Assembly: GCF_947500255.1 (NCBI RefSeq)
Contig: NZ_CANMRL010000001.1
Coordinates: 62,001-126,000, forward strand
Direction: 5' to 3'
Length of the DNA: 64,000 bases
Source of the DNA: an uncultured Psychroserpens sp.
GTDB taxonomy: Bacteria > Bacteroidota > Bacteroidia > Flavobacteriales > Flavobacteriaceae
Part shown: positions 8,812 through 17,422 of the stretch, one piece after another
Layout: every line of letters starts with the position of its first letter
Position numbering within the stretch: the first letter of the stretch is position 1
Position numbers and translations under genes: made by a program
The notes under the pieces: model-generated
Seen by the model: only the letters and a program-made list of their open reading frames with translations
Told to the model about the DNA's origin: nothing
Database searches by the model: none

Positions 8812-9351
8812 ATGGATAAAAAACAACAACTTATAACAGTAGCCACACAACTATTTGTAGAGCGCGGTTTTGAAAATACTCCTGTTTCTTTAATCTGTGA
8901 TACTGCTAAAGTGTCTAAAGGGTTGGTATTTCATCATTTTAAATCAAAAGACGGACTTCTACGTGCTATTTTTGAAGAAACGACCAAAAAAGTAGCAGAC
9001 ATATCCTCCATTGAGAACATTAGCAAAGATCCTTATCAACAATTACGGAATATTATTGACTCATTGTTCGATCAGTTAGAGATTGACAAAACATTGTTTC
9101 AGCTCAACCTACATTTAATTCTTCAACCTAAAACAAGACAACTTTTAAAAGATCTAATTGACCAAAGATCATCTTACATTCTTAACCACGTTAAACACAT
9201 ATATAGTGTAATCGACTCAAAAAATGCCACAATTAAAAGTTATATGTTCATTGCTGAATTAGACGGAATCGCATTAAACTATTTAACCATTTTTGAAGAT
9301 TATCCCTTACAAGAAATAAAACAACAACTCTTAGCTAAATACACCAAATAA
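8812..9351 (+). CDS. TetR/AcrR-family transcriptional regulator
   Basis: Regulator of 179 residues. Its N-terminal helix-turn-helix reads TQLFVERGFENTPVSLIC ... KGLVFHHFKSKDGLLRAIFE, the standard TetR pattern, and the C-terminal part is the helical ligand-binding domain. The ATG at 8812 is chosen although the frame is open from 8716, because the perfect palindrome and promoter element lie in the 5' extension and because TetR proteins begin just before this point. Its stop overlaps the ATG of the acetyltransferase gene by one base (TAATG), so the two are translationally coupled and the acetyltransferase is a likely target of its control. Confidence 0.9.
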   Translation: MDKKQQLITVATQLFVERGFENTPVSLICDTAKVSKGLVFHHFKSKDGLLRAIFEETTKKVADISSIENISKDPYQQLRNIIDSLFDQLEIDKTLFQLNLHLILQPKTRQLLKDLIDQRSSYILNHVKHIYSVIDSKNATIKSYMFIAELDGIALNYLTIFEDYPLQEIKQQLLAKYTK

Positions 9352-10136
9352 TGAATTTTATAAAAACCAACGATCCCACTTTAATAACTCCATTAAGACA
9401 AAAGCTTTATCAAACGTTTACAACAGCCTTAGACAGTATGTGGGAGTCCCTATATATAGCGTCATCAACAACTTATCTCATTGTAAAAAATAACAGCACC
9501 ATTGGTTACTGTTGTATTGACAGCGATAAAAGTCTCACACAAATATACCTCAGCAAACCACACCTAGGTTTGATGCAAAATGCTATTACGCTTTTAATAG
9601 AAACCCACCTTATTACTTCTGCCAAACTAAGTTCAATTGAACCTGTTAGCTTTAATACATGTATGCTATATTCAACAGCTATAGCAAACAATACATTTTG
9701 TTTTCAATTTGATAGTAACCAAAAAAAAATAAAAGTACATACGGAATTAATTCAAGCAACTAGTAAGGACGTAGACACCATAAAATCATTTTATAAGACT
9801 CAAGTTGGTTTCGAAGACACGTTTGGTTACACCGAAAATTTGGTGCAACGAAATGAATTATACATTTTAAAAGATCAAACAAATTTTATCGGAACAGGAG
9901 AATGTCGCTTAAGTGATTCTCAACCCCAATTTGCTGACGTTGGTGTTGCTGTTCATAACGATTTTAGAGGGAAAGGGTATGCAACACGAATTCTAAATAC
10001 ACTTGCTCATATGGCATTAAGCAAACATCGAAAACCTATTTGTTCAACAACAATTGATAATATAGCTTCAAAAAAAGCTATAGAAAAAGCAGGATTCCAT
10101 TATGATCATAGTATTATAGATATTAGTTTTGTATAA
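9351..10136 (+). CDS. GNAT-family N-acetyltransferase
   Basis: Protein of 261 residues. The C-terminal half is a GNAT domain with the acetyl-CoA loop HNDFRGKGYATRILN near residues 205-219 (R/Q-x-x-G-x-G/A pattern) and NIASKKAIEKAGFHYDHS near 240. The N-terminal 130 residues look like a degenerate second copy of the fold or a substrate domain. The substrate is unknown. The gene overlaps the TetR stop codon and is followed by the Crp-family gene after 10 bases. Confidence 0.8.
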   Translation: MNFIKTNDPTLITPLRQKLYQTFTTALDSMWESLYIASSTTYLIVKNNSTIGYCCIDSDKSLTQIYLSKPHLGLMQNAITLLIETHLITSAKLSSIEPVSFNTCMLYSTAIANNTFCFQFDSNQKKIKVHTELIQATSKDVDTIKSFYKTQVGFEDTFGYTENLVQRNELYILKDQTNFIGTGECRLSDSQPQFADVGVAVHNDFRGKGYATRILNTLAHMALSKHRKPICSTTIDNIASKKAIEKAGFHYDHSIIDISFV

Positions 10137-10146
10137 ATGAATCTTA

Positions 10147-10728
10147 ATGCCCAAAATGAAAGAACAGATTAAAACATATTTTAATAGATATGTAGAATTT
10201 GATGATGCCGAAATTGATGCGATCTATGAAAAACTTGAAGAAAAAACCTTTAAAAAGAAAACCTTTCTTTTAGAGGAGAACACCATCTGTAGACACAACT
10301 ATTTTATCTTAAAAGGTGTTGTTCGTTTGTTTTACATCGATGCTAAAGGTCATGAAAAGATTACTCAGTTTGCCATAGACAATTGGTGGATTACCCATAT
10401 GGAAAGCTTCATTAACCAAATACCTTCATCTCAATATTTACAGGCCGTAGAAGACACTACTGTATTATGTTTATCTAAACACAATTTGGAATTACTCTAC
10501 AAGGAACATCCAAAATTGGAGCGTATGTTCAGACTTGTTACCGAAAACATGCTCATTGCAAACCTTAGAAAAAGTGACATCTATTTACAAATGAAAAGTA
10601 AAGAACGCTATACATTTTTTGTTGAAAAATTACCAGATTTCGCACAACGTGTTCCTCAGTACATGATTGCTTCGTATCTTGAAATCACACCCGAATATTT
10701 AAGTGAATTACGACGACAACGCAACTAA
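10147..10728 (+). CDS. Crp/Fnr-family transcriptional regulator
   Basis: Regulator of 193 residues. Residues 20-130 form a cyclic-nucleotide-binding-like beta roll (FLLEENTICRHNYFILKG, then DAKGHEKI); the C-terminus has a short helix-turn-helix (MIASYLEITPEYLSELRRQ). This architecture is frequent in Bacteroidota, where the ligand is usually unknown. An ATG at 10147 or at 10156 could serve as the start. Ten bases after the stop there is a perfect 14-base palindrome upstream of an AhpD-like gene, a plausible target. Confidence 0.85.
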   Translation: MPKMKEQIKTYFNRYVEFDDAEIDAIYEKLEEKTFKKKTFLLEENTICRHNYFILKGVVRLFYIDAKGHEKITQFAIDNWWITHMESFINQIPSSQYLQAVEDTTVLCLSKHNLELLYKEHPKLERMFRLVTENMLIANLRKSDIYLQMKSKERYTFFVEKLPDFAQRVPQYMIASYLEITPEYLSELRRQRN

Positions 10729-10737
10729 AAGTCATTC

Positions 10738-10751
10738 TTAAGATATCTTAA
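10738..10751. promoter_or_regulatory. Palindrome with Crp/Fnr-type geometry
   Basis: TTAAGATATCTTAA is a perfect dyad of the 5-4-5 form seen in FNR boxes. A TAATTTTA element at 10774-10781 would put the transcript start of the AhpD-like gene about 42 bases from the dyad centre, the position of a class II activator site. Assignment to the adjacent Crp-family protein is inferred. Confidence 0.5.
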
Positions 10752-10805
10752 TTTTTACCTGACAAGTAACTCATAATTTTACACCATAATCAAAAAACGA
10801 ATAGT

Positions 10806-11258
10806 ATGGCACGAATTACTTATCAGGATATTCCAAATGGAATGTTCGAACACTTAAGAACAATTGAAGATTTTATAACTGGCTCTTCTTTAAACCAACA
10901 ATTAATTGAAATTATACGTCTGAGAACTTCTCAAAAAAATGGTTGCGCTTATTGCGTCGATATGCATCACAAAGAATTAAAACATTTAGGTGAAACCGAT
11001 TTGCGCTTATCATCTCTATGTGTATGGGAAGACACGCCGTATTTTACTGAAGAAGAACGAGCAGTTCTTTATTTTACAGACGCGCTTACCAAATTAAATC
11101 GTAAACCTATTCCTGATACGATTTACAATGAACTACTAAGTTTTTATACTAAAGAAGAGATTTGTTATATCACTTTAGCTATTTCCCAAAGTAATACATG
11201 GAACCGATTAATGAAAACATTTGAGTTTACACCTGGAAATTACAAAGCAGACGAATAA
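10806..11258 (+). CDS. AhpD-like / carboxymuconolactone decarboxylase family protein
   Basis: Protein of 150 residues of the CMD/AhpD superfamily. The active-site-like motif CAYCVDMHHKEL (CxxC followed by His) is near residue 47-58, preceded by the conserved helix LIEIIRLRTSQKNG. AhpD-type proteins act as disulfide reductases of peroxide defence; many single-domain paralogues are uncharacterised. It lies 6 bases before a DoxX gene, which suggests a two-gene operon linked to redox stress, possibly under the Crp-family regulator upstream. Confidence 0.85.
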   Translation: MARITYQDIPNGMFEHLRTIEDFITGSSLNQQLIEIIRLRTSQKNGCAYCVDMHHKELKHLGETDLRLSSLCVWEDTPYFTEEERAVLYFTDALTKLNRKPIPDTIYNELLSFYTKEEICYITLAISQSNTWNRLMKTFEFTPGNYKADE

Positions 11259-11263
11259 AAATT

Positions 11264-11701
11264 ATGCAAACAAGAAATAAAACAATTAAAACCTTTTTGA
11301 GATTTGCGCTTTCTATTGGGTTTTTATCAGCTGTTGCCGATCGTTTTGGTTTTTGGAAAGCAGAACTTTCTGCTTGGGGAAGCTGGACCAATTTCTTAGA
11401 GTATACACAACTTATAAATCCGTGGATTCCAGATGTCCTTATAGCTTCAATTGGTAGTATTGCAACTATTGCCGAAATAGCATTTGCAATATGCCTTCTA
11501 CTAGGATTCAAAACCGAACTAGTTGCAAAATTAAGCGGTATCCTTTTATTGATTTTTGCTGTTTCAATGACACTATCAACAGGTGTAAAAGGCGCTCTAG
11601 ACTATTCAGTATTTACTGCTTCTGCAGCAGCTTTTGCTTTGAGTTTATTTAAAGAAAAGCACTTGGAGCTCGATACGTTATTTATAAAAAAAGAAAACTA
11701 A
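11264..11701 (+). CDS. DoxX-family membrane protein
   Basis: Protein of 145 residues with four hydrophobic segments, including FLRFALSIGFLSAVADRFGFW at the N-terminus and IAEIAFAICLLLGF, a pattern of the DoxX/SURF4-like family. DoxX proteins are small inner-membrane proteins, in some cases part of quinone- or thiosulfate-linked redox systems. It starts 5 bases after the AhpD-like gene and is almost certainly co-transcribed with it. Confidence 0.8.
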   Translation: MQTRNKTIKTFLRFALSIGFLSAVADRFGFWKAELSAWGSWTNFLEYTQLINPWIPDVLIASIGSIATIAEIAFAICLLLGFKTELVAKLSGILLLIFAVSMTLSTGVKGALDYSVFTASAAAFALSLFKEKHLELDTLFIKKEN

Positions 11702-11792
11702 ACAATTTGGGTTTTTATAACTAATAATATGCATATAAACTTAGTCTAATACTCATTATTTAGTTTCTATTTACTACATTAGATATGCAATC

Positions 11793-11828
11793 AAGCCATT
11801 AATAAAGTTTCAGGAAAATTAATGGCTT
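11793..11828. promoter_or_regulatory. 11-bp perfect inverted repeat before the cyclase-like gene
   Basis: AAGCCATTAAT and ATTAATGGCTT are separated by 14 bases and end 14 bases before the ATG at 11843. There is no T run on either strand, so it is not an intrinsic terminator; an operator or leader hairpin is possible. Confidence 0.4.
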
Positions 11829-11842
11829 AAAGTTATCGTCTT

Positions 11843-12667
11843 ATGAAAGCTTCCACTTTATATCTATTATTGGGTTTAACCTTAGTTGGCTGTAACACCA
11901 AAAATGAACAGTCTCTTGAAACAGTACCAGAATCTACCAGCAAAAGTATTATAGACTTATCTCACAGTTATTCTGATAAAACCGTCTATTGGGTAACTGC
12001 CAAAGAGTTTAAATTAGATACGGTATTTAAAGGGCAAACTGAAAAAGGTTATTATTATGCCGCCAATAATTTTAGTACCGCAGAGCATGGTGGCACACAT
12101 ATAGATGCACCCATTCATTTCGCAAAAAATGCTCAAACTGTAGACGAAATTCCTCTAGAAAAACTAATTGGTAATGCCATAAAAATTGATGTCACATTAA
12201 AGAGTAGCAATAATCCCGACTACCTTGTTAGCATAGAAGATTTTACAAACTGGGAAAAAGATCATGGACATACAATTCCAGACAAGAGCATTGTTTTAAT
12301 TGAAACTGGCTTTTCAAAATACTATCCAGATAAAGTAAAATATCTAGGTACAGATGAACGCGGAGACCATGCCGTAAAGCTTTTACATTTTCCTGGTCTT
12401 TCTCCTGAAGCCGCAACATGGTTAGTAGAGAACAGAAATATCAATGCCATAGGTATTGACACGCCTAGTATTGATTATGGTCAATCTGAATATTTCCAGA
12501 GCCATGTCATCCTATTAAAGCAAAATATTCCAGCATTTGAGAACCTTACCAATTTGGATAAATTGCCATCAAATGAATTTGAAATTATTGCCTTACCAAT
12601 GAAAATAGAAGGTGGCAGTGGTGCACCTTTAAGAATAGTAGCGCTTGTAAGTGAAGAGAAAAGCTAA
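11843..12667 (+). CDS. Cyclase-family lipoprotein (kynurenine formamidase-like fold)
   Basis: Protein of 274 residues beginning with a lipoprotein signal (LLLGLTLVGC, lipobox Cys 17). The mature part belongs to the putative cyclase family PF04199, with the metal-binding motif HGGTHIDAPIHF near residues 81-92 and the later IDTPSIDYG near 212. Family members hydrolyse amides or lactones using a divalent metal. Lipidation would place this copy in the periplasm or on the outer membrane, which is unusual for cytoplasmic relatives such as KynB. An 11-base dyad lies immediately upstream. Confidence 0.82.
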   Translation: MKASTLYLLLGLTLVGCNTKNEQSLETVPESTSKSIIDLSHSYSDKTVYWVTAKEFKLDTVFKGQTEKGYYYAANNFSTAEHGGTHIDAPIHFAKNAQTVDEIPLEKLIGNAIKIDVTLKSSNNPDYLVSIEDFTNWEKDHGHTIPDKSIVLIETGFSKYYPDKVKYLGTDERGDHAVKLLHFPGLSPEAATWLVENRNINAIGIDTPSIDYGQSEYFQSHVILLKQNIPAFENLTNLDKLPSNEFEIIALPMKIEGGSGAPLRIVALVSEEKS

Positions 12668-12686
12668 GATTTAGACTAGATTTCTT

Positions 12687-15197
12687 TTAAAAACTAAACC
12701 CAAAGCTTCCAGTCACACCAAAGGATCTTGCATCAGGATTAGAGAGGTAATTCCCTCTAAAATTAAAATCAATCCTTAGAATTTTGAAGATGTTACCAAC
12801 ACCAAAACTGTATTCATAATAAATATCTTCGCTTGGTGCAATTAAAGGTGTTTCTACAGGATTTCCTGTAGTATTCAATGCTATATTCTTATCAGACAAA
12901 TCTCCCCAAACTCCTCTAAGACCAACAATAGCTCTTAGGTTATATTTCTTTAGAAATGGGATTCGAGAAAATATACGTCCGTTAAAATTATGCTCTAAAT
13001 GCACCGAAGTATATGTATCTGTAACGAATTCATAAAAATCTAACTGCGGAAATGTATTATAGATTGAAAAATACGACTGATTTCCAGGAACTACACTCAA
13101 TAAGCCCAATGGAACTTCTCCGAAAGTTTTACCAGCTTCAACCGTTGTAGTTAATCTTCCAAAACCGCCAACTTGCCAAGGCTGGATGTAAGACAACTGA
13201 ACTTTTGTATAGTCAAAATCACTATTGAACCAACTTTTATCACCTCTAGTGATTTGCGCAAATAAGGTAGCAAAACCATCATTGGCATTTCGACGTTCAA
13301 CACCATATCCTGTCATTTTACGTTTAGGAAAGTACGATAACGATAAGGCTGTTTCAAATTGTTTTACTTCAGATGAGATTCCTGTTGGAGACTCTGGATC
13401 ATTGTAATCTAAACTAAACGTTGGTGATGCAGACTCTAGTGTTCTATAAGTACCACTTGTTCGTATTACAAAGTTCTTGCTTGGTTCAATCTCCAAGGCC
13501 AATGTGGTCAAATTAACATTGGTCAACTTATCATTTACACTCGTTCCAACAACCGCTGAGGACGCCAAACTACGTCCTAAAACATCTGTTGACGATGTTA
13601 AATTAGCACCAATTTGCTCCACATCACGTCTATTTCCACCCGAAATGATTAATCGGTTTTTCTTATCGATAAGCCATTTCCCTGAAATACCATATTTAAA
13701 TTTGTCATCTCTAAATCCGTAGGCTAAAAATCCTTCTACTCTCCAAAGATCATTAGGTCCAAAGTAAGTTCGCCCTCCACCTCGAATACGCATACCTTCT
13801 ACTTCATTAAATCCGAATACTGAAAATACTGGTCCTATATCTAGATTAAGACTCGGCACTTCAATATATCCAGAAGCCAGAATACTCCCAAGGTTATAAA
13901 GACGTTTAAATTTCTTTACTGTTTTGAGCGTATCTAACATCTTATAAACACCTTTTTCATCTTTATTTAAAGATTCCATTCGGTTTTTTTCCCAAAATTC
14001 ATCATCTCGATTATAGGCATCCTCGTTATAATTGTATACCTCTTCATCATAAAATTTTTCAGGTAGCACCTCATCAAAAACATAGTTATCATATAAGGTG
14101 GTTCGTTTTCCGTAGACACCACGAGATTTTTCCTTTTTACTCAAGGCGAAATCTGATAACATATAATCGCGTTTTATTAAAAAGAGTGTATCGTTCAGTA
14201 CTTCAAATTCCTGTTCGATGTAAATCTCTTTAACCCAGTTAATGTTAGCACTTTTAGAGGCTTGTAAATTAATATCCTTGATGGCATAAGTCGAATCGTT
14301 GACCCAAAAATCACCTTTAAAGGTCAATTCATTTTTACGTCTTGGATAATAGATAATATTGTAACACCATTTGTTATCAATAAAGGCGCTATCGGATAAT
14401 ACGTAGTTATAAGTTTGAATTCCAGTACGCGACAACGGACTCACAAAACTTTTATCAAAAAACTTGAGATAGTTGTCATAGATATTGAAATCGGCATAGA
14501 GATCATCTACAAAATCAATAATCACTTGATTGTTACTAAACCCAGAATTTTTATTCCCTTTTAGCTCTTCTTTTTCTTTGTCAAGAAGATTATCACCATA
14601 CACTTTACTCACAGCTTCATTGATAAACATAGGCAAATAGGTTTTACCAGTAACACTAGATGTATCCACCTTATCAAAAACAAACTCCATACCTCTAAAC
14701 AAACGACTTTTAATTAAAGCGCTGTCTATAGTATTGATATCAAATTCAACTTTTTCGTATTTGTCGTATTGGTATTGCTTGAATTGGCGTAACCCATTTT
14801 GACGTTTGCGTTCCCATATTTTTTTTAAAATCCTAATGGCGGGATTTTCAGAAGCTTTCTTAGATTGTTTACCTGTAACAATAACGACTTCATTGAGTGC
14901 TGCCGCTTCTTCTTTTAAAACGAATTTTAAATCGTAATTAACTTTTTGTTCTAGAGTAAACTCTTTGAGTTCATAACCTAAAAAAGATACAATAACAGTT
15001 TGCCATGTGTTTTCAGATTCTAAATAAAAACGACCATCTTCATTGGTAATGGTACCTTCAGTAGATCCTTTGAATAATACGTTAGCGAAGGCTATAGGTT
15101 CATTGTTCTCATCGTACACATAACCGCTCACTTTAGTTTGAGCAAATGCCATGGATATTCCGAAGAATAAAAATAAAATAAGGAGCTTTTGTTTCAT
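12687..15197 (-). CDS. DUF5686 outer-membrane protein with carboxypeptidase-like regulatory domain
   Basis: Protein of 836 residues. A signal peptide (to about residue 19, ending MAFA-Q) is followed by a carboxypeptidase D regulatory-like beta domain (TKVSGYVYDENNEPIAFANV ... ITNEDGRFYL), a middle region matching DUF5686, and a C-terminal half rich in alternating strands typical of an outer-membrane beta barrel, ending in GVTGSFGFSF. Such proteins are common in Bacteroidota and have no established function. It converges with the cyclase-like gene (19 bases) and is separated from pdhB by a terminator. Confidence 0.85.
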   Translation of the reverse strand: MKQKLLILFLFFGISMAFAQTKVSGYVYDENNEPIAFANVLFKGSTEGTITNEDGRFYLESENTWQTVIVSFLGYELKEFTLEQKVNYDLKFVLKEEAAALNEVVIVTGKQSKKASENPAIRILKKIWERKRQNGLRQFKQYQYDKYEKVEFDINTIDSALIKSRLFRGMEFVFDKVDTSSVTGKTYLPMFINEAVSKVYGDNLLDKEKEELKGNKNSGFSNNQVIIDFVDDLYADFNIYDNYLKFFDKSFVSPLSRTGIQTYNYVLSDSAFIDNKWCYNIIYYPRRKNELTFKGDFWVNDSTYAIKDINLQASKSANINWVKEIYIEQEFEVLNDTLFLIKRDYMLSDFALSKKEKSRGVYGKRTTLYDNYVFDEVLPEKFYDEEVYNYNEDAYNRDDEFWEKNRMESLNKDEKGVYKMLDTLKTVKKFKRLYNLGSILASGYIEVPSLNLDIGPVFSVFGFNEVEGMRIRGGGRTYFGPNDLWRVEGFLAYGFRDDKFKYGISGKWLIDKKNRLIISGGNRRDVEQIGANLTSSTDVLGRSLASSAVVGTSVNDKLTNVNLTTLALEIEPSKNFVIRTSGTYRTLESASPTFSLDYNDPESPTGISSEVKQFETALSLSYFPKRKMTGYGVERRNANDGFATLFAQITRGDKSWFNSDFDYTKVQLSYIQPWQVGGFGRLTTTVEAGKTFGEVPLGLLSVVPGNQSYFSIYNTFPQLDFYEFVTDTYTSVHLEHNFNGRIFSRIPFLKKYNLRAIVGLRGVWGDLSDKNIALNTTGNPVETPLIAPSEDIYYEYSFGVGNIFKILRIDFNFRGNYLSNPDARSFGVTGSFGFSF

Positions 15198-15291
15198 TTA
15201 TATCAATATTTGCAATACACTAGATTTAAGAATTAATTCTCTTTGGTCGTAAGAGCTATTGCAACCTAAATGCGAATATAGGCTTTCATAA

Positions 15292-15330
15292 TAAAAAACT
15301 TCATCAACAATCGTGCTAATGAAGTTCTTT
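15292..15330 (-). terminator. Intrinsic terminator downstream of pdhB
   Basis: AACTTCAT at 15297-15304 pairs with ATGAAGTT at 15319-15326; on the minus strand the stem is followed by TTTTTTA. Confidence 0.75.
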
Positions 15331-15353
15331 TAACGCAAATAATTGCGATTTAT

Positions 15354-16331
15354 TTATTTGTACATCACTTTTTTTACTGCTTTAATTACATCTTCGCTAT
15401 TAGGCAACCATTCCTCCAATAGCACTGGAGAATAAGGTGCTGGTGTATCTGCAGTATTTATTTTAACAATTGGAGCATCTAAATAATCAAATGCTTCAGA
15501 CTGAACTAAGTACGTGATTTCGGTAGCTACATTTCCAAAAGGCCAAGCCTCTTCAAGAACTACTAATCGATTTGTTTTTTTAACCGACTCTAGAACTGCA
15601 TTTCTATCCATTGGACGTACAGTACGTAGATCGATGATTTCACATGAGATTCCTTCCTTTTCTAGTTCGTCGGCAGCTTTGTAGGCTTCTTTTATGATTT
15701 TACCAAACGATACGATGGTTACGTCTGTACCTTCGCGCTTAATTTCAGCAACACCTAATGGAATTGTGTATTCACCTTCTGGCACTTCTCCTTTATCACC
15801 ATACATTTGCTCACTTTCCATGAAAATTACGGGATCATCATCACGAATAGCCGATTTCAATAAGCCTTTAGCATCATAAGGATTAGAAGGCACTACAACT
15901 TTCAAACCTGGTGTATTGGCGAACCAGCTCTCAAATGCTTGTGAATGCGTTGCTGCTAACTGACCTGCAGAAGCAGTTGGCCCACGAAATACGATCGGGC
16001 ACTTGAACTGTCCGCCAGACATTTGTCTAATCTTAGCCGCATTATTTATAATTTGATCAATACCAACCAAAGAGAAATTAAAGGTCATGTATTCTACGAT
16101 AGGACGATTTCCTGTCATCGTAGATCCAATAGCAATACCAGCAAAGCCAAGCTCAGCAATTGGTGTATCAATGACACGTTTAGATCCAAATTCATCTAAC
16201 ATTCCTTTTGAAGCCTTATAAGCTCCATTATATTCCGCGACTTCCTCACCCATTAAATAAATGCTTTCATCTCTGCGCATTTCTTCGCTCATGGCTTCGG
16301 CAATAGCCTCTCTAAATTGAATTGTCTTCAT
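15354..16331 (-). CDS. pdhB: Pyruvate dehydrogenase E1 component, beta subunit
   Basis: Beta subunit (325 residues) of the two-subunit type E1 of the pyruvate dehydrogenase complex, which with the alpha subunit decarboxylates pyruvate on thiamine diphosphate. Visible are MKTIQFREAIAEAMSEEM, LMGEEVAEYNGAYKASKG with the ThDP-binding Glu region, RVIDTPIAELGFAGIAIG, the His-containing AATHSQAFESWF and the C-terminal VVLEEAWPFGNVATEI. The alpha and E2 genes are not in the window, so this subunit is encoded apart. It has its own TATTTTTG promoter element and its own terminator. Confidence 0.95.
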   Translation of the reverse strand: MKTIQFREAIAEAMSEEMRRDESIYLMGEEVAEYNGAYKASKGMLDEFGSKRVIDTPIAELGFAGIAIGSTMTGNRPIVEYMTFNFSLVGIDQIINNAAKIRQMSGGQFKCPIVFRGPTASAGQLAATHSQAFESWFANTPGLKVVVPSNPYDAKGLLKSAIRDDDPVIFMESEQMYGDKGEVPEGEYTIPLGVAEIKREGTDVTIVSFGKIIKEAYKAADELEKEGISCEIIDLRTVRPMDRNAVLESVKKTNRLVVLEEAWPFGNVATEITYLVQSEAFDYLDAPIVKINTADTPAPYSPVLLEEWLPNSEDVIKAVKKVMYK

Positions 16332-16354
16332 CTATAAGTTTTTTAAACGAATAG

Positions 16355-16362
16355 CAAAAATA
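16355..16362 (-). promoter_or_regulatory. -7 promoter element of pdhB
   Basis: TATTTTTG on the minus strand, 23 bases before the ATG, fits TAnnTTTG; no clear TTG at -33. Confidence 0.45.
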
Positions 16363-16660
16363 ATAATTATTGCTTATAAAATAACATAAAATTGAGGATG
16401 AAAAATAGAAACAAATACAATCAAGCGAGCATTTTTTATCTTTTTATATATTTTCCTTTATAAAACGTACAATTACTAAGAAATTGAAGTCCTAAAAAAT
16501 TGAATTATTCACACTTTATAAAGACATTTCTGAGAATTTGACAATGAAACACATGGTAATTAATTTTTTTATAAAATTTATTATGCATGCATAGTAAAAT
16601 TCAAATTATTATAATTATCTTCGTAACCTCTAAAAAATAACATTGCAAATAAACTTCAAT
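16363..16660. other. AT-rich intergenic region between pdhB and the next gene
   Basis: About 300 bases without a gene. It contains a TATCTTCG element at 16616-16623 that is a likely -7 box for the plus-strand gene at 16661 and a short ATGCATGCAT palindrome near 16582. I see no RNA gene. Confidence 0.4.
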
Positions 16661-17395
16661 ATGAAAAAAACTTTATTAGTGCTTTGTGTGACCTTATGTA
16701 TGGTTGCCAAAGGTTTTACTCAAGACAAAAAAGTAGCTGTAGTTAGCTTTTATACAGATAAAATAATTGGTTTTAGTGAACTAGATGCAGGAGGAGAAGA
16801 ACTTTTGGCGAGTGTATTAAAATTAAGAGATAATCCAGATTTTGATTTAACACCTATTTTAGAAAAATTTCATACAGAATTCTTCAATACATATTCAAAA
16901 AAGTTTCCATTTGAATTACTTCCAGAAGACGAAGTAACAAAAAACCAAGAGTATATCGATTTCAAACCAAAGTATGAAAAAGATGAAGAAGAACTAAAGC
17001 GCTACGTCATTTATGATGGCTATAAGTACATTTATGATGGCTTTGCTGGTAAAGACAATGAAGTTGCCACAGCAAAAATGTTCAGTGATAAAGCTAACGG
17101 AGTGATGTTTGTTGAAGTACATTTTGATCTTACCAAAGGTTTTGGAATTGGAGGTACGGCAACTGTAAAAATGAGAGCCAATGCCAGAATTACAATGTAT
17201 GACAAATCAGGAAAAAAAGTCTTTGTAATTAATGAAGGTGCTAATTCTAAAAAAACATCTGTAATGGTTAAAGGGATTCCTGTAATGAGTACTAAAAAAA
17301 TCTTACCTATGTGTGAAAGTGCATTAGAGCGATTGATGAAAGACTTAAATAAGCGGCTTCCAAAAATTATCAAAAAAGCGAAAAAATTAAAATAA
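16661..17395 (+). CDS. Secreted/periplasmic protein of unknown function
   Basis: Protein of 244 residues with a signal peptide (LLVLCVTLCMVAKGFTQ) and a mature part of mixed sheet and helix, KKVAVVSFYTDKIIGFSEL at its start and a basic C-terminus (KRLPKIIKKAKKLK). I do not recognise a family; similar secreted proteins are common in flavobacteria. The ATG at 16661 is chosen over a TTG 18 bases upstream. The etfB gene starts 27 bases after its stop, so read-through into etfBA is likely. Confidence 0.65.
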   Translation: MKKTLLVLCVTLCMVAKGFTQDKKVAVVSFYTDKIIGFSELDAGGEELLASVLKLRDNPDFDLTPILEKFHTEFFNTYSKKFPFELLPEDEVTKNQEYIDFKPKYEKDEEELKRYVIYDGYKYIYDGFAGKDNEVATAKMFSDKANGVMFVEVHFDLTKGFGIGGTATVKMRANARITMYDKSGKKVFVINEGANSKKTSVMVKGIPVMSTKKILPMCESALERLMKDLNKRLPKIIKKAKKLK

Positions 17396-17422
17396 ATATA
17401 CACTCAAAATAAATAATTCGAT

